From positions 1 to 27,783 of the forward strand of contig JBBQPM010000087.1 of the NCBI GenBank assembly GCA_038217425.1: a DNA stretch of 27,783 nt, read 5' to 3'. The translations under genes and the position numbers were made by a program. Positions 13,874 to 21,050 of the stretch are shown one piece after another. Below the pieces are notes generated by a model. It saw nothing but the letters and a program-made list of their open reading frames with translations, was not told the origin of the DNA and did not search any database. The stretch comes from JAIEPT01 sp038217425. GTDB taxonomy: Bacteria; Planctomycetota; Planctomycetia; Gemmatales; Gemmataceae. Position 1 is the stretch's first letter. Each line of letters starts with the position of its first letter.

Positions 13874-16800
13874 TTATTTTTCGAGCTGTTTCTTGAGCAG
13901 GTTCCGGTAGTTCCGAATGACGCCGCGCTCGGGAAAGTAGTTGTCGGGCCAATCGTATTCGAGGGCGGCTTCGAAGTGGCGCAGCGCCTCGCGGGTCAGG
14001 CCTTGCTCCAGGGCGAGGAGTCCGCGGAACATACGGACTTCGGGAAGTATGTTGACGTCGAGCACGTGCCCGCCGGCGCGGTGCAGATCGTGCAGGCCTC
14101 CCAGGGGGATGCCGCCGGCCAGCAGCGTGGCGGCGACGTCGAGTTGGCTCTTGACCGCGTAGAGACTGATGTCGCGCCGGCTCGTGCGGTGAAAGATTTC
14201 CCTGGGCGGAAACCGTTTCTCGATCTGCTCGTGCAAGATCTGATCGGCTTCGGCGTGAAAGCCCAGACACGACTTTGTGAAGACGCCTAAGTACGCATAG
14301 TAGAGCGCGCCCATCTGGCGGGCGACGTCGGCCGCCTGCAGATTCTCGTCAATCAGCCGAAATACGTCCGAGGTTCGGCCGAACCGCATGTAGATCTGCG
14401 CCGTCGCCAGCAGGATCCGGCCGCAAAAGATCGGCTCTTGCTTCAGCATCTCCTCGGTGATCTTGATCTTCTCGAGATTCTCCAGCGCGACGGTTGCCAA
14501 CCCCAACGACTCGGCGCGCAGGTGCCTGATGAATTGATTCTCCGGCGTCTCGGCGCGGAAGTCGGCGACGGAGAGTTCGTATTCGTCGGAGCGCTTGCGC
14601 AGCGTCGGTTCGATTCGGCGTTTTTCCTTTTCCCATTCGTCGATGCGGAAAGCGAGGCGCGGCGACTTTTGGACGTTGCTCTGCAGCACCTGGGTGGCTT
14701 GCAGGATCATGCTTTCGAGCAGATTGACGTCGGCGTCGATGTAGTTGAATTCCTGCAGGACCCTGCGCAAGGCGTCGCGCGGCTCGAGGATCTGCAAGAT
14801 GTTCTCGGGCGTGACAGGGTGGTACGCCTTGATCGCCTCGACCATGGCGCGATTGGCGGCGGCGGCGGTCTGGTAGCGGCGCCAGTTCTGCAGCGCCGAA
14901 CTGAGCACCATCCCACGCCGATACTCCAGCCATGGCCCTTCCACCGTATGAAACAACAGCCCGTAGCCCCGCGCCAAAACCATGTTCGGCTCCGGACCCT
15001 GCTGAATCGGAAACGGCTCCGGCGCGATCTTCGTCAAACGCAGACTTTCCTGCACCGCGAGCACCGGAAGCTCCGGCATCTGGTAGGCGTTGAAGTACGC
15101 CCCGAGCCCCAACGTGTGCAGCACCGCCGCGACCGGCCCGGCCGTGAGTCCCTGCAACCCCACGCCGATATGTTGCTCCCGTGCCGCGATTTGCAGCGTG
15201 AGCTGCACGCCCTTACGCTCAAATTCGTAGTATTCTGCCAGGAACCACGGCTCCGCGGTCGATTCCTGCAGCTGGGCGACGCGTCCCCAATAGATGTCGG
15301 CCACGCTAGTCGCTCCCTGCTTGCCGGTCGGGATCGCCGGGGGGGGGCCGGCGGGTCGCCCGAAGGCACGGCGGGTCCAGGCGTCGCGCAGGTCGGGGCC
15401 GCGCGGGCGGTCGGCGGTTCTGCGGGCGAATGCTTGAGCCGCGCCGTCGCCGTAGAGCATCGGCCAATCTTCGTTCCGCGACCAGAAGCGAAGCAGCATC
15501 GGCGCCAGCTCGCCGCCGCGCGTGAAACCTTCGGTGAAGGCGATAACGTCGATCCCCTCGCGCTCCGCTTCCTCTTGCCAGAACGGGCGGTCGCTCCAGT
15601 TCTTGGCGTCGTCGTCGAGGCTCTTGCGAAGTTCGCGGAACGTCCCGGCCTGCTTTGCGAACAGCTCAAAGCGCGTGTCCATGTAGGACTTGGTTCCGGA
15701 GCCGAAATAAGCCAGGTAAGCGGGGAAGTCGAGATTGAGCGACAGGACGCGGGCCGGTTTCTCGGCGGCAAGGCGTTCGGCGAGGCGGCGCAGGGGTTGA
15801 TTTTCGTGGACGGCGAAGGCAACGCGGCGCGGGGCGAATGCGTCCCATTTGTTCGAGTGGAGCCAGCCGGGGATGGCGAGCACGATTCCGACGGCGAAGA
15901 AAAGCAGGGCGGTGATTCTGAGCACGCCGGGCCAGGAGGGCGCGGGCATCGGCTTGAGCCGGGCGAGCGCCGCCAAGTTGTGCAGGAATAGCGGCGCCGC
16001 CAGGACTGCGAACCACGGGATGAGGCGAGCCAACATCAAGCTTAGAAGCGTGAAGACGCCGCCGGCGAGCGCGCCGGCCCAGGGGACCGGTTGACGCACG
16101 CGGATCGACAGCACGACGAGCGCCGCCTGGCTCGCCAGATAGCCCATCAGAACCAGAAAGTAAAGGAGCCCCGCGACCGATTGCCCGGAGAGATTCAGGT
16201 ATGTCGACGACAACGGCGAATGCAGCAGGTAATGAGCCGGCACGTACAGCCCGTGCAGCGTACGCCCCGCGTCGACCCATGCGGCTGGCAGTAAATCGAG
16301 GTGTAGACTGACGAGGATGTAGCTAAGTTCCGGCGGCAGCGTGAAGACGCGGACGTGATGCGGGTTCAGGCAGCAGGCGAGCAGACACGCCAGCGTCACC
16401 CGGCCCAGGAGGGCGCGGTGGGGCGAGGCCGCGCAGAGGCAGAGTCCCAGCAGCAACAGCCCGAACATGAAGCCGACGTCGACGTTGGCCCAGAGCAGGA
16501 ACAGCGGCGGCAGAATCCAAAGGCGTCTGCCGAGCGGCTCGGGGTGATGACCGAGAATCCCGGCGCGGAAGAGAACCGCGAGAAGTCCCGCCCAGAAGAC
16601 CAGCGATAGCGTCGCCGGCTGTACGCCGAAGCGCGGGCTGGCGACCAGTACGCACAGGCCGATCGCTTCCGTGGCGGTGAGCCAGCGGACGTCCCGGGGC
16701 CGAGCGGCCCAAAGGAGCAGCGTCATCATGACGACGAAGCTGGCATGGAGCGCGACGAGCGCGGGGCCGCCGAACGCCTGGAAATAGGCGTGAATGCTCC

Positions 16801-17068
16801 AGGCGTAGAGCCAGGCGTGGTTGACCCAGTATTGGCCTTCGGTGGTCCATGAGAACGGATCGACGCCGAAGGAGTAGCCCCTCTGGCCGAGGAGTTTGCC
16901 GACGGCGAAGTGGAAGTAGAGATCGTTGTTGGTGGCGCGGAAGGCGCCGAGCAGAAAGGCGAGGACGAGCAGCAGGCCGAGCAGGAGCCAATCCAGCGGC
17001 GCCCAGGCGGGGGCCGGGAGAGCGGGAGATTCAGGGGGTGCTGACGTTTCGGAGAGTTCGCTGGACAT
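13874..17068 (-). CDS. Large polytopic membrane protein with GT-C-like N terminus and TPR-like C terminus
   Basis: I start it at 17068 (MSSELSETSAPPESP; 1064 residues). A TTG at 17104 would add 12 residues. The N-terminal half, to about residue 400, carries many hydrophobic segments, the first at about 26-44. After it comes NNDLYFHFAVGKLLGQRGYSFGVDPFSW (47-74), resembling the first extracytoplasmic loop with D/H residues in GT-C-like membrane proteins of Planctomycetes. A soluble block around KSYMDTRFELFAKQAGTF follows. The C-terminal 350 residues are helical, ending with a TPR-like LLALEQGLTREALRHFEAALEY. Function is unknown; sugar or lipid-linked transfer is only a guess. No strong ribosome site is present. 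It is divergent from the ExbB-like gene across 91 bases. Confidence 0.75.
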   Translation of the reverse strand: MSSELSETSAPPESPALPAPAWAPLDWLLLGLLLVLAFLLGAFRATNNDLYFHFAVGKLLGQRGYSFGVDPFSWTTEGQYWVNHAWLYAWSIHAYFQAFGGPALVALHASFVVMMTLLLWAARPRDVRWLTATEAIGLCVLVASPRFGVQPATLSLVFWAGLLAVLFRAGILGHHPEPLGRRLWILPPLFLLWANVDVGFMFGLLLLGLCLCAASPHRALLGRVTLACLLACCLNPHHVRVFTLPPELSYILVSLHLDLLPAAWVDAGRTLHGLYVPAHYLLHSPLSSTYLNLSGQSVAGLLYFLVLMGYLASQAALVVLSIRVRQPVPWAGALAGGVFTLLSLMLARLIPWFAVLAAPLFLHNLAALARLKPMPAPSWPGVLRITALLFFAVGIVLAIPGWLHSNKWDAFAPRRVAFAVHENQPLRRLAERLAAEKPARVLSLNLDFPAYLAYFGSGTKSYMDTRFELFAKQAGTFRELRKSLDDDAKNWSDRPFWQEEAEREGIDVIAFTEGFTRGGELAPMLLRFWSRNEDWPMLYGDGAAQAFARRTADRPRGPDLRDAWTRRAFGRPAGPPPAIPTGKQGATSVADIYWGRVAQLQESTAEPWFLAEYYEFERKGVQLTLQIAAREQHIGVGLQGLTAGPVAAVLHTLGLGAYFNAYQMPELPVLAVQESLRLTKIAPEPFPIQQGPEPNMVLARGYGLLFHTVEGPWLEYRRGMVLSSALQNWRRYQTAAAANRAMVEAIKAYHPVTPENILQILEPRDALRRVLQEFNYIDADVNLLESMILQATQVLQSNVQKSPRLAFRIDEWEKEKRRIEPTLRKRSDEYELSVADFRAETPENQFIRHLRAESLGLATVALENLEKIKITEEMLKQEPIFCGRILLATAQIYMRFGRTSDVFRLIDENLQAADVARQMGALYYAYLGVFTKSCLGFHAEADQILHEQIEKRFPPREIFHRTSRRDISLYAVKSQLDVAATLLAGGIPLGGLHDLHRAGGHVLDVNILPEVRMFRGLLALEQGLTREALRHFEAALEYDWPDNYFPERGVIRNYRNLLKKQLEK

Positions 17069-17159
17069 GTGGAGATTTTTATGGGGGCGTCGTGTGCCTG
17101 CCAATAGACGCGGTCATATAACGATGTGGCAAGGTGGATCCAGCGGAGCGGAGGCATTC

Positions 17160-17822
17160 ATGTTTTGGGACAACACGCCGGTACAACTCTTCGACAAGGG
17201 CGGCTTCGCGATGTGGCCTTTGCTCGTGTGTTCGGTGCTGGGGTTGGCGCTGATCGTCGATCGCTGTGCCGCGTTCCTGTGGTACGGAGGCAACTTTCGC
17301 CGACTCGTGACCCGGCTCAAGACGTTCCTGGTCCACCATCGCGTCGAAGACGCTCGGCTCGAGCTGCAGCGCTGGAATACCCCGGTCGCCCGCCTGGCCG
17401 AGACCTATCTCGATCATCTGCACCTGGAACCCGAGAAGCGTAAGGAAATCGCCGAGCGCGAGGGGTCGCAGCAGCTGATCGTGCTCGAAACTCGGCTCAA
17501 CTGGCTCGGCATGATCGCGCAGGTGGCGCCGATGATCGGACTTTTGGGCACGGTGACGGGCCTGGTCGGCGCGTTTCACCAGATCGAACTCAAGGACGGC
17601 GTGGTACAGCCCGCGGACCTGGCGGGCGGCATCTGGGAGGCGCTCATCACCACCGTCTTCGGTCTCGTCGTCGCGATTCCCTGCGTGGCGGTGTTCCAGC
17701 TGCTCGACGCGCGGGCGGCCAAGACGGCGCTCTCGATGGAGTGGATGCTCTCGTACCTGGATCAGTGGTTCGCGGCCAAGACCCCGGCTCGGGCCGCCGA
17801 GCACGAAATGAGCGGGAGCTAA
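17160..17822 (+). CDS. MotA/TolQ/ExbB-type proton channel protein
   Basis: The ATG at 17160 follows GGAGG at six bases, giving 220 residues. Upstream in-frame starts lack a ribosome site. The first membrane helix is at about 15-35 (MWPLLVCSVLGLALIVDRCAAFLWY). The conserved channel core runs LNWLGMIAQVAPMIGLLGTVTGLVGAFHQIE, then DLAGGIWEALITTVFGLVVAIPCVAVFQLL, matching ExbB/TolQ TM2 and TM3. Together with the ExbD-type protein encoded three bases downstream it should form an inner-membrane motor that uses the proton gradient to drive an envelope partner. Neither TonB nor an outer-membrane receptor gene is nearby, so the partner is unknown. Confidence 0.9.
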   Translation: MFWDNTPVQLFDKGGFAMWPLLVCSVLGLALIVDRCAAFLWYGGNFRRLVTRLKTFLVHHRVEDARLELQRWNTPVARLAETYLDHLHLEPEKRKEIAEREGSQQLIVLETRLNWLGMIAQVAPMIGLLGTVTGLVGAFHQIELKDGVVQPADLAGGIWEALITTVFGLVVAIPCVAVFQLLDARAAKTALSMEWMLSYLDQWFAAKTPARAAEHEMSGS

Positions 17823-17825
17823 CCC

Positions 17826-18224
17826 ATGGCCATTCGCCGTGCCCGGCGCCCGAACGCTTCCCTGGACATGACGCCGATGATCGACTGCGTCTTTCAGTTG
17901 CTCATCTTCTTCATGCTCAGTTCGTCGATGATGACGCCGCTGATTCGCATTACGTTGCCGCAGGCGGTGACGAAGGACGCCGCCGACAATCCGCAGATCG
18001 TGATCAGCGCGGATGCCGACGGCAAGTTCTACGTCAATCAGGATCCGGTGCCCGAGAGCGAGCTGAAGGACCGATTGCGGCCGTTACTGGCGAAGGCGAA
18101 GGAGAAGGTGGTGACCTTCAACGGCGACGAGAAGCTTGACTACAAGTATTTCGTGCTGGCGCTCGACGCCGCCCGCGAGTGCGGGGCGGTGAATGTGAAC
18201 ATCTCGCGGGCCGAGCGGCGCTAG
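17826..18224 (+). CDS. ExbD/TolR-type biopolymer transport protein
   Basis: The 132-residue product has the single-pass ExbD layout. A basic cytoplasmic start (MAIRRARRPNASLDMTPMID) leads into a membrane helix carrying the proton-pathway Asp in MIDCVFQLLIFFML. The periplasmic domain follows, with IVISADADGKFYVN and the ALDAARECGAVNVNIS end. Only three bases separate it from the ExbB-type gene, and GGGAG provides the ribosome site, so the two are almost surely co-transcribed. A palindromic repeat eleven bases after the stop probably ends the transcript. Confidence 0.9.
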   Translation: MAIRRARRPNASLDMTPMIDCVFQLLIFFMLSSSMMTPLIRITLPQAVTKDAADNPQIVISADADGKFYVNQDPVPESELKDRLRPLLAKAKEKVVTFNGDEKLDYKYFVLALDAARECGAVNVNISRAERR

Positions 18225-18234
18225 AAAATGCCAG

Positions 18235-18287
18235 GAGCCCGCAGCGCGAGCAAGGATTGAATCTGACCTTGCTTGCGCTGCGGGCTC
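18235..18287. repeat. Inverted repeat, GCCCGCAGCGC family (copy 4 of 4)
   Basis: The arms 18235-18255 and 18267-18287 pair over 21 positions around an 11-base loop. The variable stem position is G opposite T (wobble), where copies 2 and 3 have C-G and copy 1 has A-T. It lies between the convergent exbD-like and pnp genes, 11 and 13 bases from their stop codons, an ideal place for a bidirectional terminator. Confidence 0.85.
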
Positions 18288-18299
18288 GAGGAAAAACCC

Positions 18300-20498
18300 C
18301 TAATCCCGGCGCGGCCGCCGGTCGTCGCGGCGCGGTTCTCGGCGTTCGCCGCCCCCCTCGCGATGTCCGCCCCCTTCATGAGAGCCGCCCTCGCGCTGCG
18401 GCGCCGGCGAACCTTCCGGACGCAACAACACCTTGCGCGACAGCTTCACGCGGTCCTGGTCGTCGATCGCGATCACCTTCACCTGCATGCGGTCGCCCAC
18501 CTTGCAGACGGCGTCAACGCGGTCCACGTACTTGTCGTCGAGTTCGCTGATGTGGCACAGACCGTCGCGGCCCGGCATGATCTCGATGAAGGCGCCGAAA
18601 TCCTTGATCGACGTCACTTTGCCGTCGTAGATCTTGCCGACCTTGACTTCTTCCGTGATCGCTTCGACTCGCAAACGGGCGGCCTCGGCGCCGGCGGAAT
18701 CCGAATGCGAGATGTAGACCGAACCGTCGTCGTCGATGTCGATCTTGGCGCCGGTCGATTCCTGGATCCCCTTGATGTTCTTGCCGCCGGGCCCGATCAG
18801 GGCGCCGATCTTCTCGGGGTTGATGTGGATCATGATGAGCCGAGGCGCCCGGGTGCTGATCTCGGCCCGCGGGAAGCGCAAGGTGCTGACGATGCTCTTG
18901 AGGATTTCACGCCGAGCTTCCTTGGCCTGTTCGAGCGTGGCCCGCAGGATCTCTTCGTTGATGCCTTCGATCTTGAGATCGAGCTGGATGCCGGTGATCC
19001 CGCGGATCGTGCCGGCGACTTTGAAGTCCATGTCGCCGTAATGATCCTCGTCGCCCATGATGTCGGTGAGCAGGACGAACTTGTCGCCTTCCTTGACCAG
19101 GCCGATGGAGATGCCGGCGACGGGGTCGCTGATGGGGACGCCGGCGTCCATGAGGGCGAGGGTGCCGCCGCACACGGAAGCCATCGAACTGGAGCCGTTG
19201 GACTCGAGGATGTCGGAGACGACGCGGATGGTGTAGGGGAATTTGTCGGGCAGAGGAATGACCGACTTGAGGCTTCGCTCGGCGAGGGCGCCGTGCCCGA
19301 TTTCGCGTCGGCCCGGGCCCCGGTTTGGCTTGACTTCGCCGACGGAGAACGGCGGGAAGTTGTAGTCGAGCATGAACTTTTTGGAGTACTCGTCGAGCAT
19401 GCCGTCGACGCGTTGTTCGTCGCCGGCGGTTCCCAGGACGATGGAGACGAGCGCTTGCGTTTCGCCGCGGGTGAAGAGGGCGGAGCCGTGGGTGCGGGGG
19501 ATCAAGCCGACTTCGCAGGTGATTTGCCGGATCTCCTTGGGCTGCCGGCCGTCGATGCGTTTGCCCTCGAGGATGAGATCGCGGACGACCCGTTCTTCGA
19601 GCCAGGAAAGGGCGGCGGAAACCTGCGCCGGTTCGTGTTCGCCCTTGCCCTCGGCGGGGATGAACTCGGCGGCGATCTTCTTCTTGAGCGCCTTGATGGC
19701 GTCGGCGCGATCCATCTTGCCGGAGGTCTGCTTGACGGTCTTGAATTCTTCGTAGAACTTTTGGCGGATGAGTTCCTTGACCGGGGCGTCGGCCTTGGCG
19801 GCGGCGAATTCCTTGGCGCCCAGACCTGCCTTGGTCCGCAGCTCTTCGATGGCGCCGATGATGCGGACGATTTCGCGGTGTCCCAGGAGGATGGCCGAGG
19901 CCATCTGATCATCGGACATCTCGCGCGAGAAGCCCTCGATCATGGTGATGGCGTCGCGGGTGCCGGCCACGATCAGGTCGAGGTCGCTTTCTTCCATTTG
20001 AGCGAGCGTCGGCATGACGATGAGGTCATTGCCGATGCGGCCGATGCGGATGGAGGCGATGGGCTTGGTGAGCGGGATGTGCGAGATGTGCAGCGCGGCG
20101 CTGGCGCCGATCATGGCGAGGATATCGGGATCGTTTTCGCGATCGAAGGAGAGGGGGCTGCCGGTGATCTGGACTTCGCGGAAGTAGTCGGCGGGGAAGA
20201 GGGGGCGCAGCGGACGGTCGATCATGCGGCTGACGAGGATTTCTTTGGTGGAGGGTTTGGTTTCCCGTTTGATGAAGCCGCCGGGGAATTTGCCCGCGGC
20301 ATAGGTTTTTTCCCGATAATCGACGGTCATGGGAAAGAAGTCTTTCCCGGGGATTTCGGGCCCTTCGCAGGCGGCGACCAGGGCCATGGATTCGCCGAAG
20401 GTAACGACGACGGAGCCGTGGGCTTGCCGGGCGATTTTGCCGGTTTCGATGGAGAGCGTGTTTTGACCCAATTGAAGTTCAACGCGAGCTACCTGCAC
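18300..20498 (-). CDS. pnp: Polyribonucleotide nucleotidyltransferase (PNPase)
   Basis: The 732-residue product starts at a GTG (20498) with GAGGGT upstream. It has two RNase PH domains (about 1-150 and 320-550) separated by the helical linker. The catalytic block in the second is LLTDIMGDEDHYGDMDFKVAGT. A KH domain follows (LIGPGGKNIKGIQESTGAKI), then an S1 domain (GKIYDGKVTSIKDFGAFIEIMPGRDGLCHISEL). A Gly/Arg/Glu-rich tail of about 45 residues ends the protein. PNPase degrades RNA 3' to 5' by phosphorolysis in the cytoplasm and often sits in the degradosome. The gene follows rpsO, as in many bacteria. A 10-bp stem hairpin in the 107-base spacer probably governs processing or read-through. 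The charged tail is unlike the E. coli end and could bind RNA. Confidence 0.96.
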   Translation of the reverse strand: MQVARVELQLGQNTLSIETGKIARQAHGSVVVTFGESMALVAACEGPEIPGKDFFPMTVDYREKTYAAGKFPGGFIKRETKPSTKEILVSRMIDRPLRPLFPADYFREVQITGSPLSFDRENDPDILAMIGASAALHISHIPLTKPIASIRIGRIGNDLIVMPTLAQMEESDLDLIVAGTRDAITMIEGFSREMSDDQMASAILLGHREIVRIIGAIEELRTKAGLGAKEFAAAKADAPVKELIRQKFYEEFKTVKQTSGKMDRADAIKALKKKIAAEFIPAEGKGEHEPAQVSAALSWLEERVVRDLILEGKRIDGRQPKEIRQITCEVGLIPRTHGSALFTRGETQALVSIVLGTAGDEQRVDGMLDEYSKKFMLDYNFPPFSVGEVKPNRGPGRREIGHGALAERSLKSVIPLPDKFPYTIRVVSDILESNGSSSMASVCGGTLALMDAGVPISDPVAGISIGLVKEGDKFVLLTDIMGDEDHYGDMDFKVAGTIRGITGIQLDLKIEGINEEILRATLEQAKEARREILKSIVSTLRFPRAEISTRAPRLIMIHINPEKIGALIGPGGKNIKGIQESTGAKIDIDDDGSVYISHSDSAGAEAARLRVEAITEEVKVGKIYDGKVTSIKDFGAFIEIMPGRDGLCHISELDDKYVDRVDAVCKVGDRMQVKVIAIDDQDRVKLSRKVLLRPEGSPAPQREGGSHEGGGHREGGGERREPRRDDRRPRRD

Positions 20499-20574
20499 TG
20501 GATACCCTCGAAAAAGGTAGGCAGGAAGTCGGAGGGGGCGGAAGTGGCAAGGCCCTTGTCGATCGAAACGAGTG

Positions 20575-20597
20575 GCGGGAGAGCCCAGCTCTCCCGC
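20575..20597 (-). terminator. Strong hairpin between rpsO and pnp
   Basis: A perfect 10-bp stem, GCGGGAGAGC (20575-20584) with GCTCTCCCGC (20588-20597), has a 3-base loop. It begins eight bases after the rpsO stop on the transcribed strand. The bases after it on that strand (CACTCGTTTCG) hold only a short U run, so an attenuator or an RNase processing site is as likely as a full terminator. In E. coli the same spacer carries a terminator and an RNase III-cleaved hairpin used in pnp autoregulation. Confidence 0.6.
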
Positions 20598-20605
20598 AAG
20601 TGACT

Positions 20606-20875
20606 TTACTTACGCAGACCGAGGCGACCGATGACGACGAGATAGCGATTGCGGTCTTTATTGCGCAGATAGTTCAGCAGGCCCGATCGCTTGGAAACCA
20701 TCATGAGCAAGCCGCGCCGCGACGCGTGATCTTTCTTATGGGTTTTCAGATGTCCCGTCAGCTCGAGGATGCGAGCGGTCAGGAGCGCGATCTGGACTTC
20801 GGGGGAGCCAGTGTCTTTGGCTTCGCGCCGATACTGATCGATAATTTCGTTTTTTCGGTCTTTCGTGATCGACAT
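20606..20875 (-). CDS. rpsO: 30S ribosomal protein S15
   Basis: The product has exactly 89 residues, the standard S15 length, when started at the ATG at 20875, which follows GGAGG/GAGG. The sequence MSITKDRKNEIIDQYRREAKDTGSPEVQIALLTARI is a typical S15 N terminus. LTGHLKTHKKDHASRRGLLMMVSKRSGLLNYLRNKD carries the rRNA-contacting residues, including the HxxDHxSRRGL core. S15 binds 16S rRNA early in small-subunit assembly. It is the first gene of an rpsO-pnp unit. Its leader could carry autoregulatory structure, but none is clear by eye. Confidence 0.97.
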   Translation of the reverse strand: MSITKDRKNEIIDQYRREAKDTGSPEVQIALLTARILELTGHLKTHKKDHASRRGLLMMVSKRSGLLNYLRNKDRNRYLVVIGRLGLRK

Positions 20876-20947
20876 TGCGGTCCTCACCACCTCCGCCACG
20901 TTCGACTTTCGTGCCTGGAAGCAGAATAAACCATTAAGTTCTGGAGT

Positions 20948-20975
20948 GTTTTATCGGCCCTGAAGCCGATTTCAA
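20948..20975 (-). promoter_or_regulatory. Candidate rpsO promoter
   Basis: On the - strand TTGAAA (20975-20970) is followed after 16 bases by TAAAAC (20953-20948). This would give a leader of about 65 bases before the rpsO start. It is a fair sigma-70-type match in the only sizeable spacer upstream of rpsO, but such matches arise by chance. Confidence 0.35.
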
Positions 20976-21050
20976 GGGTCGAAACCAAGAAACTCGTTTT
21001 CGCAGCGAACTCGATTTTTAGCAATTTCGCCCGGGCCCGACAAGGGGGTG

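Noticed and set aside
18273..20603. Open frame of 776 codons on the + strand opposite pnp
   Set aside because: It lies wholly antisense to an unmistakable PNPase and is Ala/Asp/Gly-rich in the way reverse frames of GC-rich genes are.
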